Assembly (NCBI GenBank): GCA_963777355.1
Contig: CAVZQK010000032.1
Location: 62,001 to 126,000, forward strand
DNA from: DATJHM01 sp963777355
GTDB lineage: Bacteria; Chloroflexota; Ktedonobacteria; Ktedonobacterales; Ktedonobacteraceae
Direction: 5' to 3'
Length of the DNA: 64,000 nucleotides
The translations under genes were made by a program, and so were the position numbers. Positions 30,266 through 38,892 of the stretch are shown in pieces. The notes beneath the pieces were generated by a model, which did no database searches, was not told where the DNA came from, and saw only the letters and a list, made by a program, of their open reading frames with translations. Every line of letters starts with the position of its first letter. Position 1 is the stretch's first letter.

Positions 30266-30532
30266 ATGACAAAACTATCCTCAAAAGAACGCGATGCTTT
30301 GCCGGAAAGTAATTTTGCTTTTCCTCGTGAGCGCAAAGAGCCACTGCTTGATGCACGGCACGTGCAAGAAGCCATAGCACGTTTCGACCAGGTGGAAGGT
30401 GTCTCCAATAAAGAGCGCGACGAGGCTTGGCAGCGTATTCAACAGGCGGCAAAAAAATTTAATGTTGAGATGGAAGAACAGCACTGGCGCGATCTGTTCA
30501 AACACAACGGGCGAACGCTACCAAAAGAGTAG
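30266..30532 (+). CDS. DUF6582-like small protein
   Basis: 88 residues, GAGGAGGGACTATAG before the ATG. It starts KLSSKERDALPESNFAFPRERK and continues LLDARHVQEAIARFDQVEGVSNKERDEAWQRIQQAAKKFNVE. This is the pattern of small DUF6582-type proteins seen in prophage and chromosomal contexts; identification is from memory. It follows the ZIP gene with a 27-base gap. Function unknown. A terminator overlaps its stop. Confidence 0.65.
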   Translation: MTKLSSKERDALPESNFAFPRERKEPLLDARHVQEAIARFDQVEGVSNKERDEAWQRIQQAAKKFNVEMEEQHWRDLFKHNGRTLPKE

Positions 30533-30566
30533 AGAGCTACATTCTTAGACGCTCTCCACTTTTTTT
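30529..30566. terminator. Intrinsic terminator between convergent genes
   Basis: GTAGAGAGC (30529-30537) pairs with GCTCTCCAC (30551-30559), with one G-T pair, followed by seven Ts. It also faces the end of the larC-like gene at 30583. Confidence 0.8.
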
Positions 30567-30582
30567 GATTCTCTGCTTCACC

Positions 30583-31380
30583 TTAGTGACTATGTGCATG
30601 AGAATGCTCGTGATTATGAGCAGGTTCATGCCTGTTCTGCTGTATCGTCCCAGAAAGGTAGGCGTGACCCAGAAAGGCGCGTACGCAATTGGGCCATGTC
30701 AGGCGTTTTGTACCAAAGCCATAGCCAATCTTCTCTATGACAATTGCGGGCATCTCAAAGCGGGCAAGCGTGGCCAGAATAGCCGCCCCGGTTGGCGTGA
30801 CCAGCTCTATCTCCAGAGGGCAGGGGAGCCACGGGGCCTGGACTTTGCTCAGAATCTCCAGAGTCGCAGGTGCGGGTAAGGGCATCACGCCATGTGCCAT
30901 CTGCATATGCCCACGGGTTAAAGGGAGCGGCGAGGCATAGAGCTGGCTGATGCCGAGGGCTTCAACGGCAATAGCGGCCCCGGTAATATCGATAATGGCA
31001 TCTATCGCTCCTACTTCGTGAAAGTGTACCTCGTCCAGAGTAACACCATGAATCCGAGATTCCGCTTCTCCCAACACACGAAAGATCTCGATGGTATTCT
31101 CGCGTACCTGTGGCGAGAGGGTCGAGAGCCGTAAAAGATCGACAATCTCGCGAAAACCGCGTACAGGTTGCGTCTGATCGGTAACAATCACATCGAAATG
31201 TGTTCCGGTAATGCCATGATCCAGAAACGGTTCATATTTTAAAGTATAGCCATCAAGAGGCAATGCCTGAAGCGTCTCCTGGAGCGTAGCAAAGGGTAGG
31301 CCTGCATCCAGCATCGCCCCCAAAAACATATTTCCGCTTATCCCTGAATGGCAATCTAAATACGCAATCGTCTGAGACAC
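30583..31380 (-). CDS. larC: LarC1-type nickel-pincer cofactor protein, without a LarC2 part
   Basis: 265 residues from the GTG at 31380, with AAGAGGAAA as ribosome-binding site. It matches LarC N-terminal sequence: AYLDCHSGISGNMFLGAMLDAG, then VHFHEVGAIDAIIDITGAA, SPLPLTRGHM and ELVTPTGAAILATL; GYGFGTK near the end. LarC inserts nickel into the P2TMN pincer cofactor of lactate racemase. In classic LarC the gene continues, by a programmed frameshift, into LarC2; here it ends in a His-rich tail (HEPAHNHEHSHAHSH) and the other frames give no LarC2 sequence. No larA, larB or larE lies nearby. Standalone LarC1-like proteins occur in other genomes; the His tail may hold nickel. Confidence 0.8.
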   Translation of the reverse strand: MSQTIAYLDCHSGISGNMFLGAMLDAGLPFATLQETLQALPLDGYTLKYEPFLDHGITGTHFDVIVTDQTQPVRGFREIVDLLRLSTLSPQVRENTIEIFRVLGEAESRIHGVTLDEVHFHEVGAIDAIIDITGAAIAVEALGISQLYASPLPLTRGHMQMAHGVMPLPAPATLEILSKVQAPWLPCPLEIELVTPTGAAILATLARFEMPAIVIEKIGYGFGTKRLTWPNCVRAFLGHAYLSGTIQQNRHEPAHNHEHSHAHSH

Positions 31381-31412
31381 TGCCAATTTCCTCTTTTCTT
31401 GGATAGCTACAA

Positions 31413-31901
31413 TTAATGTAGGATACGTGAATCTGGTGCAGTCAGTAATTTTCGCAGAATCTGCGAGGGTTGCGCAGAATAGCCAAAACCATGATAAAAG
31501 TGAGGATCTTTCTGCTGTAATGCCTCTGACCAGAGATAGATAGCCGAACACGCACGCTCCCGCGCCCATTGCTCAATGGCCTGCAACAGGGCCTGCTCCG
31601 CACCAACAGAGTGCATCTCACGATCAACCACCAGCTCTCTCACATATACAACCGGATCAATATAAAGAGCCATACCAACGGAGGCATGTATCCAGCCTGC
31701 AAGCTCACCGTCAGGAAGTTCAGCCAGATAGAGGGCGTGCTCCTCTTTGGCTGGAGACAAGATATTCAGGCGGCCATGAAGCTGCTCGATTGTAACAGAA
31801 TACCCAAGCTGTCTGTATAAAGCGCCGAGCCGCTCCGCATCTTCTTTTTCGATGCGCCGGATATTGAGTTGGACTACTTCTCTGTGCTGTCTGCGCTGCA
31901 T
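31413..31901 (-). CDS. GNAT-family N-acetyltransferase
   Basis: 162 residues from ATG 31901 (GGGAGTGAT upstream). It starts LNIRRIEKEDAERLGALYRQLGY and has VYVRELVVDREMHSVGAEQALLQAIEQWARER, the acetyl-CoA-binding motif A variant (less canonical than Q/RxxGxG/A). The typical ending with FYHGFGY is present. Substrate unknown. The gene is 32 bases before the larC-like start on the same strand. Confidence 0.8.
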   Translation of the reverse strand: MQRRQHREVVQLNIRRIEKEDAERLGALYRQLGYSVTIEQLHGRLNILSPAKEEHALYLAELPDGELAGWIHASVGMALYIDPVVYVRELVVDREMHSVGAEQALLQAIEQWARERACSAIYLWSEALQQKDPHFYHGFGYSAQPSQILRKLLTAPDSRILH

Positions 31902-32136
31902 TGTATCACTCCCTGATACGTATTCCGTCGCTTTCAATAGTGTATACAGAAAACGACGAGTAGTAAAAAAAGTAAGTGTGAATGTAGCTTACTAGCAGCC
32001 ACTCACACTCTCATAATAAAAGAATTCAATTCCGCTTGCAAATAGTCTAGCAGAGGTTGAGACTATTGTCTATTCACTCAATTCCCACACCATTGACCAG
32101 GCACACTACTTAAATGCAGGCATCACGGGCTCCAGG

Positions 32137-32238
32137 ATGCTTGCCGAATCGGACTCCTCCTTCGTTGTGGGAACAGAGATCGCAATCGATGGTGGAAGTA
32201 CAGCCAATATCAGGCCCTTACCACTACAGAGCCAGTAA
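32137..32238 (+). pseudogene. SDR C-terminal fragment
   Basis: Thirty-three residues: MLAESDSSFVVGTEIAIDGG followed by STANI and a stop at 32236. This is the C-terminal end of a short-chain dehydrogenase (the 'FVTGxxxxVDGG' motif); the rest of the gene is missing. It sits between the GNAT and the epoxide hydrolase. A terminator directly follows its stop, so the fragment probably kept the original gene's terminator. Confidence 0.65.
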
Positions 32239-32240
32239 TT

Positions 32241-32268
32241 TCGGCCCCGTCTGAACGGGGCCGATTTT
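32241..32268 (+). terminator. Intrinsic terminator
   Basis: TCGGCCCCGT (32241-32250) pairs perfectly with ACGGGGCCGA (32255-32264) around CTGA, then TTTT. It follows the SDR fragment and precedes the epoxide hydrolase promoter. Confidence 0.88.
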
Positions 32269-32321
32269 GTCCTCATTTAGTGCTACAATCTCTTTATGCA
32301 AAGAAAAGGAGAAAGAGACAC

Positions 32322-33464
32322 ATGAATATTCAACCATTCAAAATAGCCATCCCTCAGTCCACCCTTAACGATTTGCGTGAGCGCTTAGCTCGCACGCGCT
32401 GGCCCGATGAGGTCGAAGGAGCAGGCTGGAGCTATGGCACGAATCTGGACTATCTCAAGAGTCTGGTGGCCTACTGGCAGCACGAATACGATTGGCGCAA
32501 GCAAGAGGCGACACTCAACAGGTACACGCAGTTTCGCACAGAGCTCGATGGCTTGAGCATTCATTTTATCCATGAGCGGGGCAAAGGACCGAATCCACTG
32601 CCAATCATCCTCACTCATGGCTGGCCCGATTCGTTCTACCGCATGCATAAGATCATTCCCATGCTCACCGACCCGGAAAGCTTCGGAGGCAATGCGGCTG
32701 ACTCTTTTGATGTGATTGTTCCCTCCCTTCCTGGTTTTGGTTTCTCTGATCCAGTGCGAAAGCCAGGCGGAACGGTGAGGCAGACGGCGGAGTTGTGGGC
32801 CAGTTTGATGCAAGACGTGCTCGGCTACCAGCGCTATGCTGCGGCTGGTGGGGATTGGGGCAGCCCCATCTCCCAACTCCTGGCGCTTAATAATCCCGCG
32901 TCGGTCATCGGCATCCATCTGACCGACATTGGCTTTCAGGCCACCATGAACCTTGACCCAGCGAGCCTGACACCCGTCGAGCAAGAGTACCTGAGAGTGA
33001 AACAGCAGATATTCTTTCAAGAGGGTGGATATGTCATGATCCAGTCAACCAAGCCACAAACGTTGGGCTATGGCCTCTCCGATTCGCCTGTCGGGCTTGC
33101 TGCCTGGATCATCGAAAAATTTTATGGGTGGAGCGACATCGATGGTGCTCTTGAGCGTAAGTATACGAAAGATGAACTGCTTACCAACATCATGATCTAT
33201 TGGGTGACTCAAACGATCAATTCCTCGCTTCGCTTCTACTATGAGGAAAGCCACGCGCCATCCCTCAAAACGGGGCAGCGCGTTGAGGTTCCAGTAGCAG
33301 TAGCTCTCTTCCCCAAAGATACTCCTGCTCCGCGTGCCCTTGCGGAGCGTACCCTGCGTATCGAGCGTTGGACAGAGATGCCACGAGGTGGGCATTTCCC
33401 TGCTCTAGAGGAACCAGAACTGCTGGTAGAAGACCTGCGGGCTTTCTACCGTTCTTTGCGGTAG
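32322..33464 (+). CDS. Epoxide hydrolase (microsomal/EHN type)
   Basis: 380 residues from ATG 32322 after AAGGAGAAAGAGAC. The N-terminal EHN domain starts FKIAIPQSTLNDLRERLAR and contains TRWPDE, DYLKSLVAYWQHEYDWRKQE. The alpha/beta core has HGWPDSFYR, the nucleophile elbow GGDWGSPIS (Asp), and the His in PRGGHFPALEEP. A charge-relay Glu or Asp lies late in the chain. The enzyme should open epoxides, probably in detoxification or terpene metabolism. Confidence 0.9.
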   Translation: MNIQPFKIAIPQSTLNDLRERLARTRWPDEVEGAGWSYGTNLDYLKSLVAYWQHEYDWRKQEATLNRYTQFRTELDGLSIHFIHERGKGPNPLPIILTHGWPDSFYRMHKIIPMLTDPESFGGNAADSFDVIVPSLPGFGFSDPVRKPGGTVRQTAELWASLMQDVLGYQRYAAAGGDWGSPISQLLALNNPASVIGIHLTDIGFQATMNLDPASLTPVEQEYLRVKQQIFFQEGGYVMIQSTKPQTLGYGLSDSPVGLAAWIIEKFYGWSDIDGALERKYTKDELLTNIMIYWVTQTINSSLRFYYEESHAPSLKTGQRVEVPVAVALFPKDTPAPRALAERTLRIERWTEMPRGGHFPALEEPELLVEDLRAFYRSLR

Positions 33465-33491
33465 TCAGGTCAGATGGCAATCAATGGATAT

Positions 33492-33530
33492 GCACAGGGA
33501 GAGAGAAAGGGCCTTTCTCCCTCCCTGTGC
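33492..33530 (+). terminator. Long hairpin after the epoxide hydrolase
   Basis: Nineteen bases starting GCACAGGGAG (33492) pair with 33512-33530 (ending CCTGTGC) with one mismatch. A short T-run follows about 6 bases later. The tight loop suggests a strong RNA hairpin. Confidence 0.75.
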
Positions 33531-33741
33531 GCACCTGTTTTAGAGCTGGTATCCCCGTGCACGCGCTTGGCTTGCCGAATCTTTTCTGGGAATAGGAGCT
33601 GACTGTGGGTGAGGGAGAGCAGGATTCGAGAAGTTTTGTCCCACCTCCTATGCTACACTACTCCTTGTCGAACACCGACGCGCTCCGCCTTGAACAAGCG
33701 GAGAGGTGCATGACTCGATAAAGAAAGAAGAGGAGGAAACC

Positions 33742-34146
33742 ATGATTCACAAAATTGAAGCGATTGTCTTGTTCGTCCACGACCTGGCCACATGTACGGC
33801 ATTTTATCGGGATACGTTCAACCTTGCGTATCAAGGGAGCGATGCTCAATCTGCCAGTTTTCTTCTGCAAGAGGGACTGTACTTGATCTTGCTCTCACCG
33901 GAAGGAGCCGCAGACCTGATAGGGACGCCGAGAAATTCGCTCAAGATCGAGGGAGGGCCACGCGGGCTTCTGGCTGCTGGTGTGGCAGATGTTGATGCCG
34001 CTTACGAGGAACTCAAAGGGAAGGGCGTCACGTTTGTCAGACCCCCAACCAACCAGCGTTGGGGATTACGCACGGCGCACTTTGTCGATCCCGAAGGCAA
34101 CCTCTGGGAGATCAATCAGTCTCGTGGATTGAAATCAGAAGGATAG
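33742..34146 (+). CDS. VOC-family protein (glyoxalase/bleomycin-resistance fold)
   Basis: 134 residues from ATG 33742, an excellent AGGAGGAAACC. It has IEAIVLFVHDLATCTAFYRDTF, ADVDAAYEELKGKGVTFVRPP and HFVDPEGNLWEINQS, the usual VOC halves. Substrate not evident. Isolated gene. Confidence 0.85.
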   Translation: MIHKIEAIVLFVHDLATCTAFYRDTFNLAYQGSDAQSASFLLQEGLYLILLSPEGAADLIGTPRNSLKIEGGPRGLLAAGVADVDAAYEELKGKGVTFVRPPTNQRWGLRTAHFVDPEGNLWEINQSRGLKSEG

Positions 34147-34364
34147 GCGAAGCCATCCGGCAGTGTTCTACCGGGCAGCTATGAAGAGCGTATCTCTGAA
34201 AGAACGAATATTCTTCATCAAAATCTCGGAAGACTCAGTATGTTACGGCGAGGTGTCTCGGGGTTCATGATGAAGGGAAAGAAAACCAGTCAATGTGAGG
34301 TCCGAAACGGGCAGAGAACCTCAAGCAGGGAAGGAACCGATTTATCATAATGATAATGCTTGTC

Positions 34365-34418
34365 GATACTTGATCACGAGGGGGGTACGTATTTGGGCAC
34401 TCGTTGATTGCGGCAAAA
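34365..34418 (+). repeat. 55-bp inverted repeat, left copy
   Basis: It starts GATACTTGATCA and contains GGGGGTACGTATTT, GCACTCG, TTGCGG and AAAA. The reverse complement of 36678-36732 shares these blocks with a few differences in between. It lies about 100 bases upstream of the small gene at 34522. Confidence 0.7.
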
Positions 34419-34521
34419 TCGTCCGTCTGAACGAGTAAGAACATCAAGTTAGGCTGGTATACTTTCTCGCAGATATCCTACGACACGCGTAGGTGACAGA
34501 TCGAAAGAGAGGAAGAATATC

Positions 34522-34812
34522 ATGCTCATCGTGAACGACGAACACCGGCTCGCGGCAAGGATTAAGAGTCTCTCAAAACGATGTCCATACTATCGGAAAC
34601 CGCTTCGAGCCTATCCCCTCATTCTCTCAGATGATGCCGGGTTTGTGGTCTTTCATGCCGCCTGCGCCGCCACGCTCGCTATTGAGATTCAAGTCGACCT
34701 CTACACGTTTTTCCGCCCGCCTGCTCCGTACCATCAGTTCTTTGTGCTCACCACACAAAAGGCCGAGTGCAACGACGAACAAGGAGGGACAGATGCGATC
34801 AACGGATCTTGA
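34522..34812 (+). CDS. Small protein, zinc-finger-like, function unknown
   Basis: 96 residues, ATG after GAGAGGAAGAATATC. It has a CPYYRKPLRAYPLILSDD segment, then VVFHAACAATLAIEI and LYTFFRPPAPYHQFFVL. The CPY(C)xKPL and FHAxC spacing looks like a degenerate Cys/His zinc site, with one Cys lost to Tyr. It overlaps the next gene by 20 bases. I know no function. The pair lies inside the inverted repeats and beside transposase remnants, hinting at an accessory element. Confidence 0.6.
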   Translation: MLIVNDEHRLAARIKSLSKRCPYYRKPLRAYPLILSDDAGFVVFHAACAATLAIEIQVDLYTFFRPPAPYHQFFVLTTQKAECNDEQGGTDAINGS

Positions 34813-35047
34813 AGAGATCAAGACCGCGCTGTGGGAGCAGGCGTACCATCCGTGTACACGGGTCAAATGGGGAGTGGCGCAAGTGATGGCGGCTCGACAA
34901 AGCCGTGGACAATTGCTGGTCCAGCTTCGAGGGCTTCCGCGCTGGCATCCGGTGGACGCCGTGACCATTGAACGACCGAAGCTGTGCCCAACTGGTGCGT
35001 GTGACCTCGAAGACGCACCTCCCAGACCAAGCCTCTCGGATGCTTGA
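34793..35047 (+). CDS. Small protein, function unknown
   Basis: 84 residues; GGAGGGACAG precedes the ATG, inside the end of the previous gene. It contains EIKTALWEQAYHPCTRVKW, VAQVMAARQSRGQLLVQLRG and LPRWHPVDAVTIERP. It is basic and could bind nucleic acid, but no domain is recognised. The overlap with a good ribosome-binding site implies translational coupling with the upstream gene. Confidence 0.55.
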   Translation: MRSTDLEEIKTALWEQAYHPCTRVKWGVAQVMAARQSRGQLLVQLRGLPRWHPVDAVTIERPKLCPTGACDLEDAPPRPSLSDA

Positions 35048-35105
35048 CACATATTGAAAGCATCCCTTGCAAAAAATGGTAGATGGGAAAGACCAAAAAC
35101 TTTCC

Positions 35106-36164
35106 TCAGATACGTCCATCAGTACTACACGCCATCAATTCTGTAGCGGTTCGTTCCACGCGTTCCAATCGGTCCAAGCAGTGGTGCTCAATCATCATCA
35201 CGTCATTGTGACGTTGCACCTCGTCAAATGGCTCACGAAGAAGATTGTGTAGCCATTGCGCCAGGTTTCTCAATTGGAGACGATAGGCATAGTAGGCCAG
35301 CCAGGCTACATGCCACTGCATCGGCTTTTTGTGGATCATCCGGTAGCCAGCATCGAATGCAGTGAAGTCTGGCCCAATAAAGCCCATGTAGAGAAAGGCA
35401 TCCCGCTCTGGAGGGGCTATCACTGCCGACTCCCAATCAAGGAGGGTCAGTTGACCTGACGGAGAGAGAATCATATTGCCTCCCCAGGCATCCCCGTGAC
35501 AGGCGACTGACGCCACAGGGGTCTGAGACGCCTTCGTTGCATACTCGGAGCAATGGGCCAGAAATGCTCGGATCTGCTCTCGTCGCGGCCAGATCACTTC
35601 ACGAAGTCGTTGCAGAAACCGAGGGCTCCCAGAGGAGAGGTTTTCGAGGGCTGCCAAATCGGTGAGTAAATCTGCATCGAATGGAGCAGTGAGACTATCC
35701 TTGGGGACTCGCTGCCGGAGGACTTCGGGAAGCTTGACGGCGTGCAAGGCTGCCAATGTCCGGCTGATTTGCCTGACCAACATCGAAGACATGGGATAGG
35801 CGGAAGCCAGCGTCTCGCCGTGGATGAAGGTGTAGAGAGCAATGAGGAATGGCTCAGAGATGGCATACAGTGCTCCTGTGATGGTCTGCTGGGGAAGCGG
35901 TGCGTTCATCTCTGCAAGATGCAGATTGGAGACAAAATGCTGGAGCGGGAGCGAAAACTCCATATGAGTTGCTGTTCTCCGTCCAGTAGCCATCCGTTGG
36001 TCAACGACCTTGAGGTAATAGCTGCTACCTGACCCCACCTCCACCCGGTAGGAGTAGGCGGAGTTGCCAATGGGGATGAAATGGACGCCTGTCACTTCGA
36101 GGTGCCACTGCTCCAGGACTATCGTGCGAATGAACGCCTCGCCATCACGCAATGGTGTTATCAT
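35106..36164 (-). CDS. Aminoglycoside/choline-kinase-like phosphotransferase (APH family)
   Basis: 352 residues from ATG 36164 (TGGAGGAAACACG). The kinase core has SVACHGDAWGGNMILSP (HGDxxxxN catalytic loop, about residue 219) and LLDWESAVIAPPERD (the metal-binding Asp, about 240). The long C-terminal helices and YYAYRLQLRNLAQWL resemble spectinomycin-phosphotransferase-like members of the family. Substrate unknown. It lies between the small-gene pair and the transposase remnants, so it may be carried by an accessory element. Confidence 0.85.
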   Translation of the reverse strand: MITPLRDGEAFIRTIVLEQWHLEVTGVHFIPIGNSAYSYRVEVGSGSSYYLKVVDQRMATGRRTATHMEFSLPLQHFVSNLHLAEMNAPLPQQTITGALYAISEPFLIALYTFIHGETLASAYPMSSMLVRQISRTLAALHAVKLPEVLRQRVPKDSLTAPFDADLLTDLAALENLSSGSPRFLQRLREVIWPRREQIRAFLAHCSEYATKASQTPVASVACHGDAWGGNMILSPSGQLTLLDWESAVIAPPERDAFLYMGFIGPDFTAFDAGYRMIHKKPMQWHVAWLAYYAYRLQLRNLAQWLHNLLREPFDEVQRHNDVMMIEHHCLDRLERVERTATELMACSTDGRI

Positions 36165-36280
36165 GAACGTGTTTCCTCCATAGTGCTCAAACTTGCTCAA
36201 CTCATAGACAAAAACGGGAAGCTGGTGCGCGGATCAGAAAAACGCGAAATCCTCTCTACCCTGAATATTACTCAGTTTTG

Positions 36281-36523
36281 TTAGCTGGAACAAGCTTTCT
36301 TTGCAAAGCTACAAATATGGGTCAAGCATCCTTCGGCTTGGTATCTCCGATGGACATGGGAGTCGATTACTCTTCTTTCTTTGGCACGCTCGGCTGCCGT
36401 CTCCCCGAAAAGTACGAGTGGGCGTATCCGCTCATATTGCTCTTGTTCCGGCCAGAGCGTCTGTTGCTTGATCTCTTGCCAATCGTGGGTGCGGGATCTT
36501 CGCTTCCGTTTGCGCACAGGCAT
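36281..36523 (-). pseudogene. Transposase N-terminal remnant (HTH/integrase type)
   Basis: From an ATG at 36523: RKRKRRSRTHDWQEIKQ, then LWPEQEQYERIRPLVLFGETAAERAKE. This is the N-terminal HTH region of a large Chloroflexi integrase-type transposase (recognised from memory). After AKE the frame degrades, with RYQAEGC and SFAKKACSS echoing the family, and it stops near 36281. Only about 80 of several hundred residues remain, so it is a truncated IS. Confidence 0.6.
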
Positions 36524-36677
36524 GACGACCGCCTTTTTGTAGTGTGTTTCCCTCCCTTAATTTCTATGTCGGTTTGTCCTGACAAGAGTAACATCGCTCT
36601 CTTTGGAGTTGAAGAACTAGCCAGTTTGGGCCACTGGCCGCTTACGCCTTTCTGCCTCTCTTCAACGTCCATTCCAG

Positions 36678-36732
36678 TTTTACCCGCAAGAGGCGAGTGC
36701 AAAAATACGTACCCCCTTGATGATCAAGTATC
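36678..36732 (-). repeat. 55-bp inverted repeat, right copy
   Basis: The reverse complement starts GATACTTGATCATCAAG and shares GGGGGTACGTATTT, TTGCACTCG and TTGCGGG...AAAA with 34365-34418. In this copy CTTGAT-C-ATCAAG is a palindrome. It lies 155 bases upstream of the transposase remnant, reading the same way. Confidence 0.7.
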
Positions 36733-36856
36733 CTGTATTGGCGTCTTGAAAGACTGGCTCGTGCGCGCGCTGGCTACAAGTCTCGCTACTGGACAGAGTG
36801 AACTGCTCCTGGAATGTATCCAGGAATGTGCGCTTCCGATTGCCCAATGCGAGAGT

Positions 36857-37320
36857 ATGGCACTAGAAGCGGCGGCAGGGGAGCAAGAATTGCATTACAC
36901 AGCAAGTCGCCAACAACATTTGTGGGCGCTTTTGGGGATGAAGATGGACCAGGAGGTGATCCGCGAGCCTGTTCAAACCCTGCCAGGAGAAGACGTGCAA
37001 ACCCTGCCAGGAGAAGCGACTCCTCATCAGCAGAAGTCTCGTGTTGGCGAACAACAGCCTGTCCGTCTTGAAGTGGGAGAACCCCAAGACAAAGGGAGTA
37101 CGGAGAACTGTCCTTTGTCTGGGACCGTCGTAGAGCTTCAGCCAGCACGATCCGAGCGACAGGAGTGGAGAAACTCCAGTGTCCGGCGTGCGGAGCAGCC
37201 AGAAAGGCGACGATTCGGGGCGAACTCGTTCTCTATCCCCCTCATACGCCACTGCGCATTGCACGTGCGAACAAAGGCCCGCTGTGGATCAGGCAAGGAA
37301 CAACTTGGACCAAACGGTAG
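36857..37320 (+). pseudogene. IS accessory protein with CPACG zinc ribbon, one frame change
   Basis: The first frame has YTASRQQHLWALLGMKMDQE, then QTLPGED and QTLPGEA, a tandem 24-bp duplication (unit CAAACCCTGCCAGGAGAAG at 36974 and 36998). The next frame (from about 37150) reads VEKLQCPACGAARKATIRGE and ends with KGPLWIRQGTTWTKR, stop at 37318-37320. The CPACG half suggests a zinc ribbon. A longer frame through 36278-37495 exists but its ends are not coding-like. I infer an IS accessory gene or fragment; function unknown. Confidence 0.45.
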
Positions 37321-37573
37321 CGAGGAGCGCAGTGTGCACGCACCGCTCGCCCTTTGTTCTCCCTCGTGCTTACGCACACGTGTTTTCAGGAATCAAAATA
37401 CGAGCCAAAGGGGACGAACATACCTGCGCAGTTCTTTCAGGCAACACATAAGTGTCCATCAGAAACCTTTCCCACCATCCGCCAGTCTGGCCTAAAATGT
37501 TCGTAACAAAATGAGCCACTTCAGCGGAGTCTCGCTTTGGTGGTCACAGTGGCAAATGCAGGTGATGCGCTGC

Positions 37574-38606
37574 TCACTCCAATGGCTTGTCGTAGAGGGC
37601 ACGTCGTCGGATCGGGCGAAACCCGATCTTTTCATACAGGCGGAGCGCACCGTGCGCATTTTGCGTATCAACCATGAGAATCGCTTCGGTCATTCCCTGC
37701 TCTCTGAGCGCCGTGAGCGCTTGGACGAGCAACGCCGTTGCCAGACCGCATCCTCTCCAAGCAGGAAGCACACAAACATGTTCGACCCGTCCAGGTTGCC
37801 GTTCAGTGCGCGTGTTCTCTTGCTTGAGAGAGCAGAGCACCATCCCCGCAACCAGGTCCCCCTGCCAGGCGACCTGGCAGAGTTTCAGGAAATTGCAAAC
37901 CAGGACGTTTGATCCAGCGCTGATAGTCCTCTTCCGAGGGAGGTGTGCTATCAAACGCATCAGCAAACGCCTCTTTGTAGGCTACATAGAGGGCATGATA
38001 GTGATCTGGCTCAATGGGGCGGAGCTGGAAAGCAACCGGCAACGGTGCAGGCGGAAGTTCTGAAAGCTCGGCACGCATCATATCAAAGACGTAGCGGATC
38101 GGCTGGTAGCCTTCGCGCTCCAGCAAGGCAATCGTTGCTGCCTCAGAGTCTTGCACAAAGTCCGACCAGGCCAGCCGGTGCAACTGCACTGTCACTCCGA
38201 CCCGCTGGCGTTGTTCGGCCAGTGCTCGTAGGCAGTGCTCGTTGTAGTGCAGCAAGGCTTGTTCCAGACCTTGACCCCGATACTCTGGCAAAACGGCGTG
38301 CGTGTGCAGGTACAGTTGCGTGCCATCACGTAACTCCATCCACCAATGCCGGGCCAGCGCAATGATCTTGCCATCACGTTCCGCCAGCAGCAGTTGCCTG
38401 CTTGGCTCAAAGGTGGGCCGGGGCGCGTACAGATGGGCTATCTCCTCCACGGTGGTGGTGGACTCCACCTGATCTGCCTGCCAGACAGCATTCATGAGGA
38501 GTGCAATGGAGACATAGTCTTCGGCTGTCTGAAAGAAACGAAAGCGCACCCCCGGCAGGAGCGGGACCTCGGGGAGGGTGACAAACGTCGTGTTGTTCTC
38601 TTCCAT
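37574..38606 (-). pseudogene. Tandem GNAT acetyltransferase, one frame change
   Basis: ATG 38606 after AAAGGAGCATCC. The first GNAT domain has LHTHAVLPEYRGQGLEQALLHY. The second, DYQRWIKRPGLQF, breaks near 37895-37915, then continues in another frame with LKLCQVAWQGDLVAGMVLCS and VCVLPAWRGCGLATALLVQA and LYEKIGFRPIRR, ending at 37574. One extra base (perhaps a T in TTT) explains it. The repaired protein of about 344 residues would have two GNAT domains. Confidence 0.8.
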
Positions 38607-38892
38607 TGGATGCTCCTTTGAACGTTGTACTGCGGAGGGACTCCTCTTGAAGAGCATACCAGATGAGGCGAATACAAAGCAAACCAAGAGGAACGTGTTT
38701 ATCCTCTGCGAAGCAGATGTTATCGCAACTCCTGCTCAAGTGGTAAAGATTTCCGCTCACATTTGAAAGGGGGTGGCAGTAAGTATGAGCGTAAAAAACA
38801 ACATTGTCAGGCAGATGCTATGGTGTCAATGTCGATCAGTGATTGAGGAAAAGGCAGTCTTCTCTCAGTCTGGACCACTTATGAAATTGACC

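Noticed and set aside
30400..30583. A LarC2 continuation in another frame
   Set aside because: All frames after the larC-like stop reach the convergent terminator and small gene without LarC2 motifs.
36278..37495. A 405-residue frame on the plus strand
   Set aside because: It is a chain of unlike parts: its first third is complementary to a transposase start, and its last third is out of frame with a zinc-ribbon sequence. I kept only the middle as a remnant.
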